64,000 nucleotides of DNA from Saccopteryx bilineata (GCF_036850765.1 NC_089501.1:16282997-16346996), one strand, 5' to 3'. Counted from the first letter of the stretch, positions 23,611 through 33,835 are shown. Notes: generated by a model not told the origin, from the letters alone. Numbers and translations are program-made.

Positions 23611-24420
23611 GGTTGTAGGCAGCCCACAGCTGGGCCTGACCACTTTCATGCTGACCACTGGGCAAGACTGAGCTCACACCAGGTCTCAGTCATGGCCAGC
23701 TGGCTTCTCTCCTTGCCGATGGAATCGCGCTTCTGCGTCCTGCTGCCTGCCATGGGGCGAGCCCTCAGCCGTGTGGGTGGGGGCTCTGCAGCTCAGACCC
23801 TAACACTCACTACTGTAGTCTGAAAGCTCCCTCCTTCTAAGTGACTCTGCTCTGAGTGCCACAGGAGAGCTTGTTTGGCTGGTGTCCTGCTTCCCTTTGC
23901 TGGTATTGCTGTTTCCAGGGGAAATATTCACTGGGGAGTGACTCAGCCCAGGGGTTAGGGTGGATGTCCCTCAAAGTGTTTCTCCATGTGCCTCCTAAAT
24001 TACACTTTCTTCCTGCTGCTCTGGTCATCTCCTCTCTCTGGTTCCCTGGAGCCCCGGGTGGGTGGTTGTGAGAGAGGTTTTCTGTGCGGTCCCTTTAAGA
24101 AGAATCCTGGGTCTGAGAAATCTGTTTCTTTTTCAAAAACAGTATCCTGGCTTGTTTCACAGCTAAATATTGTCCGTACACCTCTTCTAGGCTCTGGGGC
24201 TGCAGGCTGGGGCTTTGTTCCTGGGGCTCAGGACCCTCCCCTCTCCGCCAAACTCACCTCCTGCCCCACGAGTCTCTCCGGGCTGCTGTTTGCTCCAGGG
24301 AACTGGGCAGCCCTCCATGTTTCTGGTTTCTACTAGTCTCAGTGTGGCCTCTTCGGTGTTCCTTAGTTAAAGAGTCCTCCTAGTTTAGTCCAAAGTTGGT
24401 CTTTCCAGATGATGGTTCTT

Positions 24421-24458
24421 TTTTTTTTTAATTATTTTTTATTTTTATTTATTCATTT

Positions 24459-24489
<31 letters not shown>

Positions 24490-24613
24490 AGGGGGGAGGA
24501 GCAGGAAGCTTCAACTCCCATATGTGCCTTGACCAGGCAAGCCCAGGGTTTTGAACCGGCAACCTCAGCATTCCAGGTCTACGCTTTATTCACTGCGCCA
24601 CCACAGGTCAGGC
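24421..24613 (-). mobile_element. Short tRNA-derived SINE in L1-1 5' UTR
   Basis: Minus-oriented copy of the short SINE family: head 'GCCTGACCTGTGGTGGCGCAG' complement at the right, B-box-like 'GGTTCAAAACC', a GA-rich run and an AT-rich tail on the left. Perfect 13-bp target-site duplication GATGATGGTTCTT at 24408-24420 and 24614-24626. It inserted after L1-1. Confidence 0.96.
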
Positions 24614-24725
24614 GATGATGGTTCTTAAAATCAAGTTGTAATCCACTTTGGTTCTGGGAGGTGGAAGTTGATACGTCCACCTACTCCATCGCCATCTTGC
24701 CACTCCCCCACCACTTGTCTCTTTC

Positions 24726-24746
24726 AAAATTTGATTTTTTTTAAAT
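24726..24746. repeat. Target-site duplication of L1-1, right copy
   Basis: AAAATTTGA, eight T, then AAAT; pairs with 18459-18478. Confidence 0.7.
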
Positions 24747-24801
24747 GAATTTCTGTTCCTACAATATTCTTTCATTCCTCTTCCCTGTACTTCCTTTTTG
24801 T

Positions 24802-25222
24802 TCTTTTTTTTTTTCTTTGACAGAAAGAGAGAGACAGACAGACAGGGACAGACAGATAGGAAGGGAGAGAGACAAGAAGTATCAACTCCTAGTTGTGGCA
24901 CCTTTGTTGCTCATTGATTGCTTTCTCATTTGCATGTTGATCAAAGGCTCCAGCTAAGCTAGTGGCCCCTTGCTCAAGCCAGCAACCTTGGTCTCAAGCC
25001 AGCGATCTTTGAGCTCAAGCCAGCAACCATGGGGTCATGTCTCTGATCCAGCACTCAAGCTGGTGAGCCCATGTTCAAGCAGAATGAACCTGTGCTCAAG
25101 CTGGTGAGCCCATGTTCAAGCAGAAAGAACCTGTGCTCAAGCTGGTGACTTCGAGGTTTTGAACCTGGGTCCTTAGCATGCCAGGCCTATACTCTATCCT
25201 CTATGCCACTGCCTGGTCAGGC
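24802..25222 (-). mobile_element. Long tRNA-derived SINE with internal duplication
   Basis: Same family as 1491-1805 but about 420 bp. The head at the right reads 'GCCTGACCAGGCAGTGGC' on the minus strand and the tail at the left is GACAGACAGACAGG. An internal stretch starting 'GCTGGTGAGCCCATGTTC' occurs twice in tandem with about 41-bp period (around 25058-25140), the copies differing at about one base. Clear target-site duplications were not found. Confidence 0.88.
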
Positions 25223-25454
25223 CCAGTTTCTATATGTCTAAAGACAGTTTAAAGCTTCTCTTGATAATGTATTCAGCTTTTATAATAGAAATGTCTTTCA
25301 CATATGTAGTTTCACATTTTTCCTATTTCATTTAGTTTTATTTTTTTTAATGGTTGGTTTTCATTATTTGTTCCAGGCTTAGGAGTAGAAGTAGCTTTAA
25401 TTTCTTTATGAAACAAGTTTTGTCACTGCACCCTAAACCATAAAAAAATAGCTA
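25223..25454. other. Unassigned sequence
   Basis: No gene or repeat recognised. Confidence 0.4.
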
Positions 25455-25625
25455 CATTGTTTTGAGCAGTTACTCTGTGCCATACCTGAGTACTGGCATT
25501 TATAAACAGTGTTTCATTTAATCCTAGGAATAAAGTAATTTGTTCTGGTCATTTAATAAGCAAGAGATAAAGTCAATATTCAATCTCTGGTCCTCTATAT
25601 CTAGAGCCAATACTTTTTAGTCATT
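25455..25625 (-). mobile_element. MIR-family fragment
   Basis: 'GTTACTCTGTGCCATACCTG', 'CATTTAATCCTAGGAATAA', 'CTGGTCCTCTATATCTAGAG' follow the reverse-complement MIR/MIRb order. Confidence 0.6.
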
Positions 25626-26371
25626 GTTGTATAATCTGGTGGGAGAATTACCCATTGGAGGTGGTGTCATTTTGGGAGTGGCTTTCTCACGGCTCTGCCC
25701 TATTAGCATTTGCAGTCTTGGACCCTTGGGATCCCCTCTGTTCGGAGAAAACTTGGGAGAAAGACCCTAGTTATTAGGGTATTATAAAGACCCTTAGTTA
25801 TTTAGGACACTTTATAGAGTATCTATCCAGTGAGGCTTAGAAAATCTTTAATGACAATTTTACAAAAATGTGTTTGTCATTGTTGTATCTTGACAGAAAA
25901 TGGGGTCTTTTAGGGAGAAAGAGGCAAAAGTCATGCTTAGAAACATACTTTTTTGTAGCAGCAAAATTTCAGGAGTTAATAAAATGGTAGAATCAACAAA
26001 ATTCTCCTACACTGACCCTTTGTTTTAGACTTTAGAAAGAAAATTTAGAAGAATTTTTAAATAAAACTTTCAAAGCATATAATAATAAATAAACAGTGGG
26101 AGATAATATTAAAATATTAAAAATGTAAGTTTATTAAAAGGAAATTAAATGAGAAATAGTAGTTCAAGAAAGAAATAACAAATTTCAAAAGGAGATTTTA
26201 AAATTATGGCTTTATTTATATGATGTTGAACACCTGGATAGTATTTGAGAAATTTTGTCAAATATGAAACTGAATAATTAGCATCATGAAGTTATGTTTT
26301 TGAACATTGCTTTGAAGCCATCAGATTTATGTTAATGTTTGGCATTTTTAAGTTGTCGTCTTTGATTTAAA
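25626..26371. other. Unassigned AT-rich sequence
   Basis: No gene or repeat family recognised. Confidence 0.4.
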
Positions 26372-26383
26372 AAATTGGTTTTT

Positions 26384-26762
26384 GGCCCTGGCCAATTGTC
26401 TCAGTGGTAGAGCACTGGTCTGGTGTGTGGATGTCCCAGGTTCGATTCCTTTTCAGGGCACACAGGAAAGGCAATCATCTGCTTCTCCATTCCTCCTCCA
26501 CCTCCTTCCCTCTCTCTCTCTCTCTCTTCTCCTCCCACAGCCATGGCTTGACTGGCTTGAGAGAGCTGGCTTTAGGCACTGAGGATGGCTCGATGACCTC
26601 TACCTCAGGTGTTAAAAAATGGCTCCAGGTGCAATGGAACAACAGCCCCAAATGGGCTGAGAACCGCCCCCTAGTGGCTTGTCAGGGGTATCCTGGTCAG
26701 GGCGCATGTGGGAGTCTATCTCTCTGCCTCCCCTTCTCTCACTAAAATAAAAAAAAAAAAGG
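26384..26762 (+). mobile_element. tRNA SINE, divergent Rhin-1-like subfamily
   Basis: Head 'GGCCCTGGCCAATTGTCTCAG' and B-box 'AGGTTCGATTCC', CT repeat, then a body that differs from the main family: 'CCATGGCTTGACTGGCTTGAG' replaces the CTCCATTGGAGCAAAG block. The A-rich tail ends at 26762. Target-site duplications AAATTGGTTTT at 26372-26382 and 26763-26773. The copy at 55184 shares this body. Confidence 0.93.
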
Positions 26763-26773
26763 AAATTGGTTTT

Positions 26774-27059
26774 AATAATTGCTTATGGAGGACATTGCTG
26801 ACCTTCTTGTCATTAAACCAGTGCTTGTCTGTAGAATGTGAAGCACTTTTCACAGTTGACCACTTTCTTTATTGAAGCATGGCCTTCTCAGTTTCCAGGA
26901 CTCCTCACTTTCCTTGTTACCTGCTCACCGCAAAGTTTTACCTATCTTTCCCTTGACTTCTTCCTTTTCATCTACACAATGCTAAACACTAATATGCCCC
27001 AGGGCCTGGCCATCAGGATCTCCTATCTTTTCTACTTTCACTGACTCTCCTGATGCCCT
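26774..27059. other. Unassigned sequence
   Basis: No gene seen; the plus-strand frame at 26838-27044 has no recognised domain. Confidence 0.4.
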
Positions 27060-28500
27060 CCATTACTTTGACTTTAAAAATCATGGCTATGTTGTGGACA
27101 ACCACAGTTTTTTTGCAGCCTAAACTTCTTTCCTAACTCTAGTCTTATGTATCGTAACAGCTTAGTCATCATGTTGACTTAGATATCTAAAAACATTTTT
27201 AAATCTAATATGTCCACAATTGAACCAAGATTTTCACCCACAATCTTGCCCCTCCAGTAGGTTTGTCCAATACAACCCCAGAAATGGTAACTCCAATCCT
27301 TCTTGTTCCTTAGGCCAATTTTCTTGGAGTTATCCTTGACTTCTTCCTATGCCCTACCTCCACATCACCTCTGTTAGCACATCTTGTAGACTCACCTTTG
27401 CTATCTAACTACTTACATCAATCTTCCCTACTATCCTACTATCTGCTGAGTACAAACTATCAATATTTCTAATTTGAATTATAGTAATACATCCTAATAA
27501 TTCCCTGGTTGCCTCTGCTTAACAGCAATAGAATGATTTTTTTTAAACATATGTGAGATCATGTCATTCTCATATTCAAATCCTTCTCAAACTCAGTTGA
27601 AAAGCCAAAAGTATCACCATAACTTCTAATACATACAATCTGAATTTCCTCCATACTATCTTGTAAAGCCAGTATTCACAGCCGCCATCAAAGCTGCCTG
27701 GCTAACGCAGGTTCAGGTTTGATTTGGATTGATTATAAAGAAACAATTGAGCCAAAAACTGGTGGGCCGTCTTCCTTTAATCCCAAGCGAGTAAAAACAC
27801 ATAGCGGGAAACACTTCCCTTTCCATTCAGGGTTCCCAAAGCCACTGATTCATCCGAGTTTTCCTATAATCAAAGGGTCCCACCTCTTTGCCCCCATTTT
27901 GTCTGCCTCTCCCCCACGTGGCTTTTCTCTGGCCCCTGCTACAGCATGGGCTCCTCCTCTCTACAAGAACGTGGCCACTCTCCCCTCCAAATAGCCTCCT
28001 AGCTCCTCCTTTTAAAACTTCTCCCTGGGACAAACCCTTCCTCTAGCACTTATTAGCATAACCAAGCCCATCCCAAGCAAGAAGGGCATTGATATTATCA
28101 CCTGGGTGATGGGCAGTGCCATCTTTAACAAAAAGAGTGAATAAAACCAGAAAATACAGATTTTACAACTCATTTGCCTGACAATCTTTTCTGTTTTCAT
28201 CTCCTTCAAACTCTTCCCCAATCTCTCTGTCCTTGAAACCCGTTGGTAAAGATTCTGCTTCAGGGATTTTTCACTATTGTTCTCTAGACTTGGAATAATT
28301 TTCTCTTAGACATCTTATCCACTACCACTCTTACTTTCTTTAGTTTTTTACTTTAATGTCATATTCTCAGTGAAACATTTCTGGAACAATTTATTTAAAA
28401 TTGTCACCTACCTTTTTACCACTAGCATCACATGTTTACTATTTTCTGCTTAATTTTTATCATAACATTATACCCATAATTGATCAAAATTTAATTATCA
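27060..28500 (+). mobile_element. L2 LINE fragment, split by a solo LTR
   Basis: Left part (about 27060-27661) and right part (about 28188-28500) read as consecutive pieces of the L2 3' region on the plus strand. Examples are 'GATCATGTCATTCTCATATTC' near 27568, then 'CTTGGAATAATTTTCTCTTAG' near 28290 and 'CATTTCTGGAACAATTTATT'-like sequence near 28375. The 522-bp insert between them is an LTR. Highly diverged; boundaries approximate. Confidence 0.65.
27662..28183 (-). mobile_element. Solo endogenous retrovirus LTR
   Basis: A 522-bp block that on the minus strand starts TGTCAGGCAAATG and ends GGCTTTACA, i.e. TG...CA ends. It is flanked by a 4-bp duplication ATCT (27658-27661 and 28184-28187). 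A TATA-like TTTTAAAAGGAGG lies near 28005-28017 and an ATTAAA polyadenylation signal at 27776-27781, in the correct order for U3-R-U5 on the minus strand. No gag, pol or env adjoins it, so it is a recombined solo LTR. The 4-bp duplication fits an ERV1-type integrase. The family is not identified. Confidence 0.82.
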
Positions 28501-30565
28501 ATGCCAATATATTAATTTACCAACAATGTGAGACTTCTACTAGTCACAGTATGATAAATGTAACCTGAAAAACAAGGGCCAAATGGTACAGGGACATTGC
28601 TAGAGTCCTATTCTATCTTTTAATTAGTCTACCCCATCATTATATTATAAAATTAAACTATTTCCTCAGCAAGGCCACTAAAGTATGTGTGTTTTCCATT
28701 CAATCTTGTCAGGTTCCAAAGGCAAGACTAGTCTCAGCAATATATGGCTTCACCCTTTTAGGCATCTTGTATAATTGAGCTAAGAAACCATATTATCTCT
28801 TGCTCTGAACCTTTGGTCCTTAGATGGGGGGTTCATTCTTTCTAACAAAACAATTATCCCTCTTATTGAGTACTAATTAAATTGCTTTTGGGTCATCAAT
28901 CAAATAATTTGAGGTAAAGTTTCTTGAATTTCTCCAAACCAGTGTGAATAAAGTGAATTTGTTCAGGGCAATTCAATGATGGGACACCAATAGCGGCTCC
29001 CACTGGTTCACACAGTCTCTGGGAATTCTGCTTTGAGATCTTCATTTTGACCCAATCAATGTATGCTTTATTCATTCTATTTTTAGATAATTGCTTAAGG
29101 ATTTATATCCTGCTGGGATGATTTCTTGAGTCTTCCCTTTTACTTGCCCCTTGGTTTTACCTTATTATTCTACTTCTTAATAACCATTAAAAAATTTCCA
29201 CTCTGCTAGGACAATTCTCTTAACTATCTCCTTTACTTTACCCCATTGTATTGGACATCAACCTAGCCTTTTTTGTTGTCTGTTACTTCAGCATACTTTT
29301 TCTCTTTGAAAATAGCTCTGAGGCTAGCAGTTTTACCTCAGACTAATACAATCTAAACTTGACTTAGTGGCAAATTCTATTCTAAAATATTCCTTTGATA
29401 ACTGCCTTCAGACTTGAAATTATAGTTCAGACCACCTAGAATAAGAAACTGGCCTATCTTTTGCTTTTATTTTAACTGTTTTATAACTATAATCATAATA
29501 ATAATAACCAAGAAATTGCATATTTTTTTTCTTGTTACTTTTTCATTTCCATATGAGTCTAGTGAACCAACTCTCTGGAATTAAACTCATCATCTCTAAA
29601 TTCCATTAGTAGATTTTACCTTTCAGTAACTGGTACCATCCAATGGAATGGAGTGGTCCTATGACTATTCAGGAATCAAAGACAGCTAGAGCATAGCAAG
29701 TGACTGTCCCTTATCCTTGTCTCCAAGAAGGTCTGTTCTGAAGAACAGGGACAATCCTGCACAACCCATTTTTCCAGTATTATTCCTGTATTCAAATATC
29801 AGAAGCCACATCAAAAATGGCCTTCCCAATGTATAACATATATGTTTAATGTTTTAAAAATAAAGAATTTACTATTTATAAAGAAGCATGACTCCTAAGA
29901 ATTATTTAAAATCTTAGAGCATACATTAAGATAAATTTTTTATATTAACTTGACTCTGAACATTGAAAAATGCTCATGAACTTTTAAGTTTCAAATAACC
30001 TTAACTTGTCTTCAATTTAAACATAACTCTCTGTAATAAAAATAAGGAACCAGTATGAAGACTAATTTTGTATCCTTGTATCAAGAGTACATCCATCATC
30101 CATCCATCATCTCTTCGTTTTGGACAGTTTTAGCCTTGTGCTGGGATAATACCTCCACCACACCTAAAAAGAATCATAATGATACTTACTGTTTACTCAC
30201 TAGAGAACTAAAATAGTAAAATTCTGTTATTCTTCAGCACTTACATTTTTATCACTTTTACATCAAAATAATCCAAAAGTCTTAGATTGAGACTATAAGA
30301 AAGCACAGACTTTAGAAAAATTCATGACAGACAAAGCAAACATCCAACTCATATTGTTTTATACTGACAGAAAATGAAGTCTACTGATTTTATTCACTGT
30401 ACTGAGTAAATTTTTCAGTTGTTCAAATACTTGTAGAAGATGATTTAGAGAAAATGATAAGTCTGAAAACCACTCATACTAGAAAATTAAAAGCAAACAT
30501 CTCTATACTGAAAGTGCAAAATTGGCCATTTCTTTTTCAAGACAAATTCAGGAAGTTCTCAATTT
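28501..30565. other. Unassigned sequence, one minus-strand open stretch
   Basis: No recognised repeat. On the minus strand about 29070-28900 lacks stops for roughly 60 codons and reads WVKMKISKQNSQRLCEP-like peptide, but I cannot match it to a family. Upstream and downstream frames are interrupted. It could be a decayed mobile-element coding piece or chance. Confidence 0.35.
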
Positions 30566-30738
30566 CAGCAAGGGTTCTCAAAGTGTGGTTCTCACACAGA
30601 GACCAGTATAAATGCAAATTCTCAGTCACACCCCAGGCCCACTGATTCAGACACTCCCTGCTGGGGTCCAGTGATCAGTACTTTGATTTGATAACCTCTG
30701 CATGACTCTGAGGTTCACTAAAGTTGGCAAGCCACAGC
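30566..30738 (+). mobile_element. MER5A-like hAT MITE
   Basis: 'GGTTCTCAAAGTGTGGTTC', 'ATGCAAATTCTCAGTCACAC', 'CCCACTGATTCAGACACTCC', 'GAGGTTCACTAAAGTTGGC' follow the MER5A consensus order, an ancient non-autonomous Charlie element. Confidence 0.8.
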
Positions 30739-30907
30739 TTCAGAGTGACCCATTGATGGGATGCTCACAGAGACAGCATGTGTTTTTTATTTTCCTGGAG
30801 TACCTCACTAGGGGATCCATTTCTCCTTTTCAGTTTTTGGCATTTCCTATGGGTAGGTGTAGGTCCAGTCCCTTTGTTAAGAGTTCATGTTAATATGTTT
30901 TATAAAA
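30739..30907. other. Unassigned sequence
   Basis: Short stretch with no recognised feature. Confidence 0.4.
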
Positions 30908-30916
30908 ACACATTCT

Positions 30917-31311
30917 GGCCCTGGCTGGTTGGCTCAGTGGTAGAGCATCGGTCTGGCGTGTGGGAGTCCTAGGTTTGATTCCCAGCAGGGTACACAGGAG
31001 AAGAACCCATCTGCTTCTCCACCCCTCCCCCTCTCCTTCCTCTCTGTCTCTTTCTTCCCCTCCTGCAGCCGAGGCTCCATTGGAGCAGGGTTGGCCCAGG
31101 CACTGAGGATGGCTCTATGGCCTCTGCCTCAGGCACTAGAATGGCTCTGGTTGCAGCAGAGCGATGCCCCAGATGGGCAGAGCATTGCCCCTTGGTGGGC
31201 ATGCCGGTTGGATCCCGGTCGGGCTCATGCAGGAGTCTGTCTGACTGCCTCCCCGTTTCCAACTTCAGAATAAATAAATACATACATACATACATACATA
31301 CATACATACAT
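30917..31311 (+). mobile_element. GC-rich tRNA SINE (Rhin-1-like), single-unit body
   Basis: A-box 'TGGCTCAGTGGTAGAGCATC', B-box 'AGGTTTGATTCCC', then 'GCTCCATTGGAGCAGGG', 'GCATTGCCCCTTGGTGGGC' and a tail converted into a (CATA)n array (31278-31314). Target-site duplications ACACATTCTG at 30908-30917 and 31312-31321. Open frames over it on both strands are SINE shadows. Confidence 0.95.
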
Positions 31312-31314
31312 ACA
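31278..31314. repeat. (CATA)n microsatellite in SINE tail
   Basis: About nine CATA units grown from the A-rich tail (AATAAATAAATACATA). Confidence 0.95.
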
Positions 31315-31321
31315 CATTCTG

Positions 31322-31836
31322 ACAGCCTGGATAACCAGTGTGGGAACACTATGTATATACAGATCAAGTCTGAAGGGGAAATGGCCAAAGGGCTTACCAA
31401 AATTCCTCTGTGAATAGACAGTTCACAGAGGGAATATGCAGGGATTATCAGAGAAGTACTTCATCATGGGAGCTCACCGGCAGAATAATGAGCCCAAGTC
31501 CAGCCCAGTGAGCCCAGTTACAGTGAACAGGAAGTACTAGCAGTACAGAGAGTCATCACATCCACTCATAAAAGTTGGGATATCTGTCCTGTTCCACTTT
31601 GTATCCCCACTGCCTCACACAGAGGCTGGTACATAGCAGGTACTGAGTGAATAGTTGTGAACTCTAGGAAAAAGAACAAACTGAGGATAAAAAAATACAG
31701 AAAGAAAAAGTGAAAGTACATACAATAAGGAAAGAATATAAGAATGAAATTTTAAAGCTGCATATAATCAAAACTCTCTAAGATTAGTAGCTCAGTAAAT
31801 ACAATAGGCAGACATTAAGAAATGCTGAAAGTCTTC
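31322..31836. other. Unassigned sequence with L2/MIR-like end
   Basis: At about 31585-31665 'CTTTGTATCCCCACTGCCTC' and 'GGTACATAGCAGGTACTGAG' resemble the 3' end of an L2/MIR element. No gene seen. Confidence 0.45.
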
Positions 31837-32028
31837 CAGGCATCCCCAAACTACGGCCCTCGGGCCGCAATGCGGCCCCCTGAGGCCATTTATCCAGCCC
31901 CCACTGCACTTCTGGAAGGGGCACCTCTTTCACTGGTGGTTAGTGAGAGGACCACTGTATTTGGCAGCCCTCTAATGGTCTGAGGGACAGTGAATTGGCC
32001 CCCTATGTAAAAAGTTTAGAGACCATCC
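31837..32028 (+). mobile_element. hAT MITE (192 bp), deletion relative of 50019-50564
   Basis: Ends CAGGCATCCCCAAAC and GTTTAGAGACCATCC are decayed copies of the terminal repeat CAGG.GTCCCCAAAC. Interior 'GGCCCCCTGAGGCCATTTATC', 'CTTCTGGAAGGGGCACCTC' and 'GGTCTGAGGGACAGTGAA' match the outer segments of the larger element at 50019 in inverted orientation. The 8-bp flanks no longer match. Confidence 0.85.
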
Positions 32029-32454
32029 ATAAGCAAGAAATCAAATGACAACAATTAAGCTTAAAGCAGTCACTGGTTTACAGTTCCTGGCCAGACAACA
32101 TTTGTCTTCTCTCCGTATTAAAAAAAAAAAAAAGTGTCTTCAGTGTTCATGAAAACTGTACACTATATTTATATTAAGTTATAATGTTTGTTTAGATATT
32201 AAGTTTGGTGTAGGTTTGCTGATAACAGTATGTATTATTAAGTGAATCTTGTTATTGTTTCAGGACAAGATTATGAAGATATTAACTATATCAACTATCA
32301 GGAAATTTTACTTGCTAGGATAAATTTTCTATCATTGTATATACTAAGTTGAACCACATAAAATTACTGTTTTGATAGATTAAAATTGATTAATTCTTGG
32401 CAATTTCATATTGTTCCATATAATAAAAAGCATTTATTAGTAAGCACTAATTTT
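32029..32454. other. Unassigned AT-rich sequence
   Basis: No recognised feature. Confidence 0.4.
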
Positions 32455-32470
32455 CTTAAAAATTATGTAA

Positions 32471-32698
32471 CTTTGCCTGACCTGTGGTGACGCAGTGGAT
32501 AGAGCATCAGCCTGGACCACTAGGTTGCTTGTTTGCTGGTTCAAAACCCTGGGCTTGCCCAGTCAAGGCACATACAAGAAGCAACGAATATAAGTTGATG
32601 CTTCCCTTTCCTTTTGCCTTTCCCTCCCTCTCTCTCTCTCTCTTCCTCTCTCTCTCTCTCTTTCTCTCTCTCTCTGTCAAATCAATCAATAAAAAAAT
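32471..32698 (+). mobile_element. Short tRNA-derived SINE
   Basis: Head 'GCCTGACCTGTGGTGACGCAG', B-box-like 'GGTTCAAAACC', 'AGTCAAGGCACATACAAG', a long CT repeat and a tail ending AATAAAAAAATCT. Perfect 16-bp target-site duplication CTTAAAAATTATGTAA at 32455-32470 and 32699-32714. Confidence 0.96.
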
Positions 32699-32911
32699 CT
32701 TAAAAATTATGTAAGTTTAAAAACATCTATAGAATAATATAAAACCATAATACTATTGTATACGCCACAAATATATTTGTACAGACTAAGGAGCACACAA
32801 TGAGGGGTGTAGGCTGGGTGGTGGTGGGGAGTAGATGGATATTCTATTCATAAACATTAGATACCCTGGAGTACACACCAGGCAGAGCTACGCTTTCAAT
32901 GTTTGAAACAA

Positions 32912-33402
32912 GCCTTGGCCAGTTATCTTAGTTGGTTAAGACAGTGGTCCCCAACCTTTTTTGGGCCACGGACCAGTTTAATGTCAGAAAATATTTTCAC
33001 GGACCAGCCTTTAGGGTGGGATGGATAAATGTATCACATAACCGAGACAAGCATCAAGAGTGAGTCTTAGACGGATGTAACAGAGGGAATCTGGTCACTT
33101 TTTAAAAATAAAACACCCTTCAGACTTAAATATAAATAAAACAGAAATAATCTAAGTTATTTATTCTTTCTCTGCGGACCAGTACCAAATGGCCCACAGA
33201 CCGGTACTGATTCGCGGCCTGGGGGTTGGGGACCACTTGGTTAAGAGCATTGTTCCGAAACAACAAGTTAGTGTGTTTAATCCCTGTTCAAGGCACACAT
33301 GAGAAGCAACCAAAAAATGCACAACTGAGTGGAATAACAAATGCTTCCCTTACCCCTCCTCTTTCTCTCACTTCCTCTCTCTGTCTCTCTAAAACTCAAT
33401 AA
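32912..33402 (+). mobile_element. tRNA SINE interrupted by a hAT MITE
   Basis: Left part 'CTTGGCCAGTTATCTTAGTTGG' (in pieces, 32914-32941) and right part from 33239 ('GGTTAAGAGCATTGTTCC', 'CAAGGCACACATGAGAAGC', CT-rich region, 'AACTCAATAAAA') join into one SINE once the MITE at 32942-33238 and one GGTTAAGA copy are set aside. A third tRNA-SINE type in this window. Confidence 0.85.
32942..33238 (+). mobile_element. hAT MITE (297 bp) nested in a SINE
   Basis: Ends CAGTGGTCCCCAACC and GGTTGGGGACCACTT are a 15-bp inverted repeat with one mismatch. Perfect 8-bp target-site duplication GGTTAAGA at 32934-32941 and 33239-33246. Interior has 'GGACCAGTTTAATGTCAG', 'GAGTGAGTCTTAGACGG' and 'CTGCGGACCAGTACC'. 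No coding capacity. Confidence 0.97.
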
Positions 33403-33404
33403 AA

Positions 33405-33504
33405 GCCCTGGCTGGGTAGGCTCAGTGGTTGGAGTATCTACCTGGAGCGTAGAGGTTGCCAATTTGATTCCCTGGTCAGGGCACATAGAGGAGTAGCTTG
33501 ATGT

Positions 33505-33546
<42 letters not shown>

Positions 33547-33560
33547 GAAATATTTTTTTA
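33405..33560 (+). mobile_element. Short tRNA SINE next to the nested pair
   Basis: 'GCCCTGGCTGGGTAGGCTCAG', B-box-like 'AATTTGATTCCC', 'TGGTCAGGGCACATAGAGG', a long (CT)n run and an A/T-rich end. The body after the head is short. It begins where the previous SINE's A-rich tail ends, which is a common insertion point. Confidence 0.82.
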
Positions 33561-33835
33561 AACAAATTATTTTTAAGAGAAATAAAACATCACATACGTG
33601 AAATATCTCTTTTCACTTTTCATTAATTCTGTATCCCCCAAGTGGAAAGTAGGGCTAAAGTTTATGTGTATCTTTCCTATTATTTACACCTTTTAAAAAT
33701 AGTTCTAAAAGACAATTAGTCTTGTTTAACCAGTGTCTCTATTAATAATCTTTGTAACTCTTAATGTCAAATTTAGTAAAACATTATATTCCACCTAGTT
33801 TAAGAGAAAATTTAAGAGAAAAATATCTAGGTCAA

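Larger units (their letters stand above)
22926..24715 (-). promoter_or_regulatory. L1-1 5' UTR / internal promoter region
   Basis: GC-rich, CpG-containing block upstream of ORF1 on the minus strand, about 1.6 kb after removing the SINE at 24421-24613. Its outer end carries the YY1-type CAAGATGGCG at about 24690-24700. It includes imperfect tandem units (23177-23610). Long proline/tryptophan-rich open frames on both strands here (for example plus 22965-23508) are artefacts of GC content, not genes. Confidence 0.8.
18479..24725 (-). mobile_element. LINE-1 (L1-1), near full length, endonuclease region deleted
   Basis: A minus-strand L1 running from its 3' UTR (left) through ORF2, ORF1 and a GC-rich 5' UTR to its 5' end near 24715. 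That end reads GGGGGAGTGGCAAGATGGCG on the minus strand, with a YY1-like CAAGATGGC as in mammalian L1 promoters. About 20-bp target-site duplications flank it. It is about 6.25 kb including two later SINEs (20133-20479, 24421-24613). The ORFs are broken by stops and frameshifts, and about 0.87 kb covering nearly the whole ORF2 endonuclease is missing compared with L1-2. It cannot retrotranspose itself. Confidence 0.95.
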
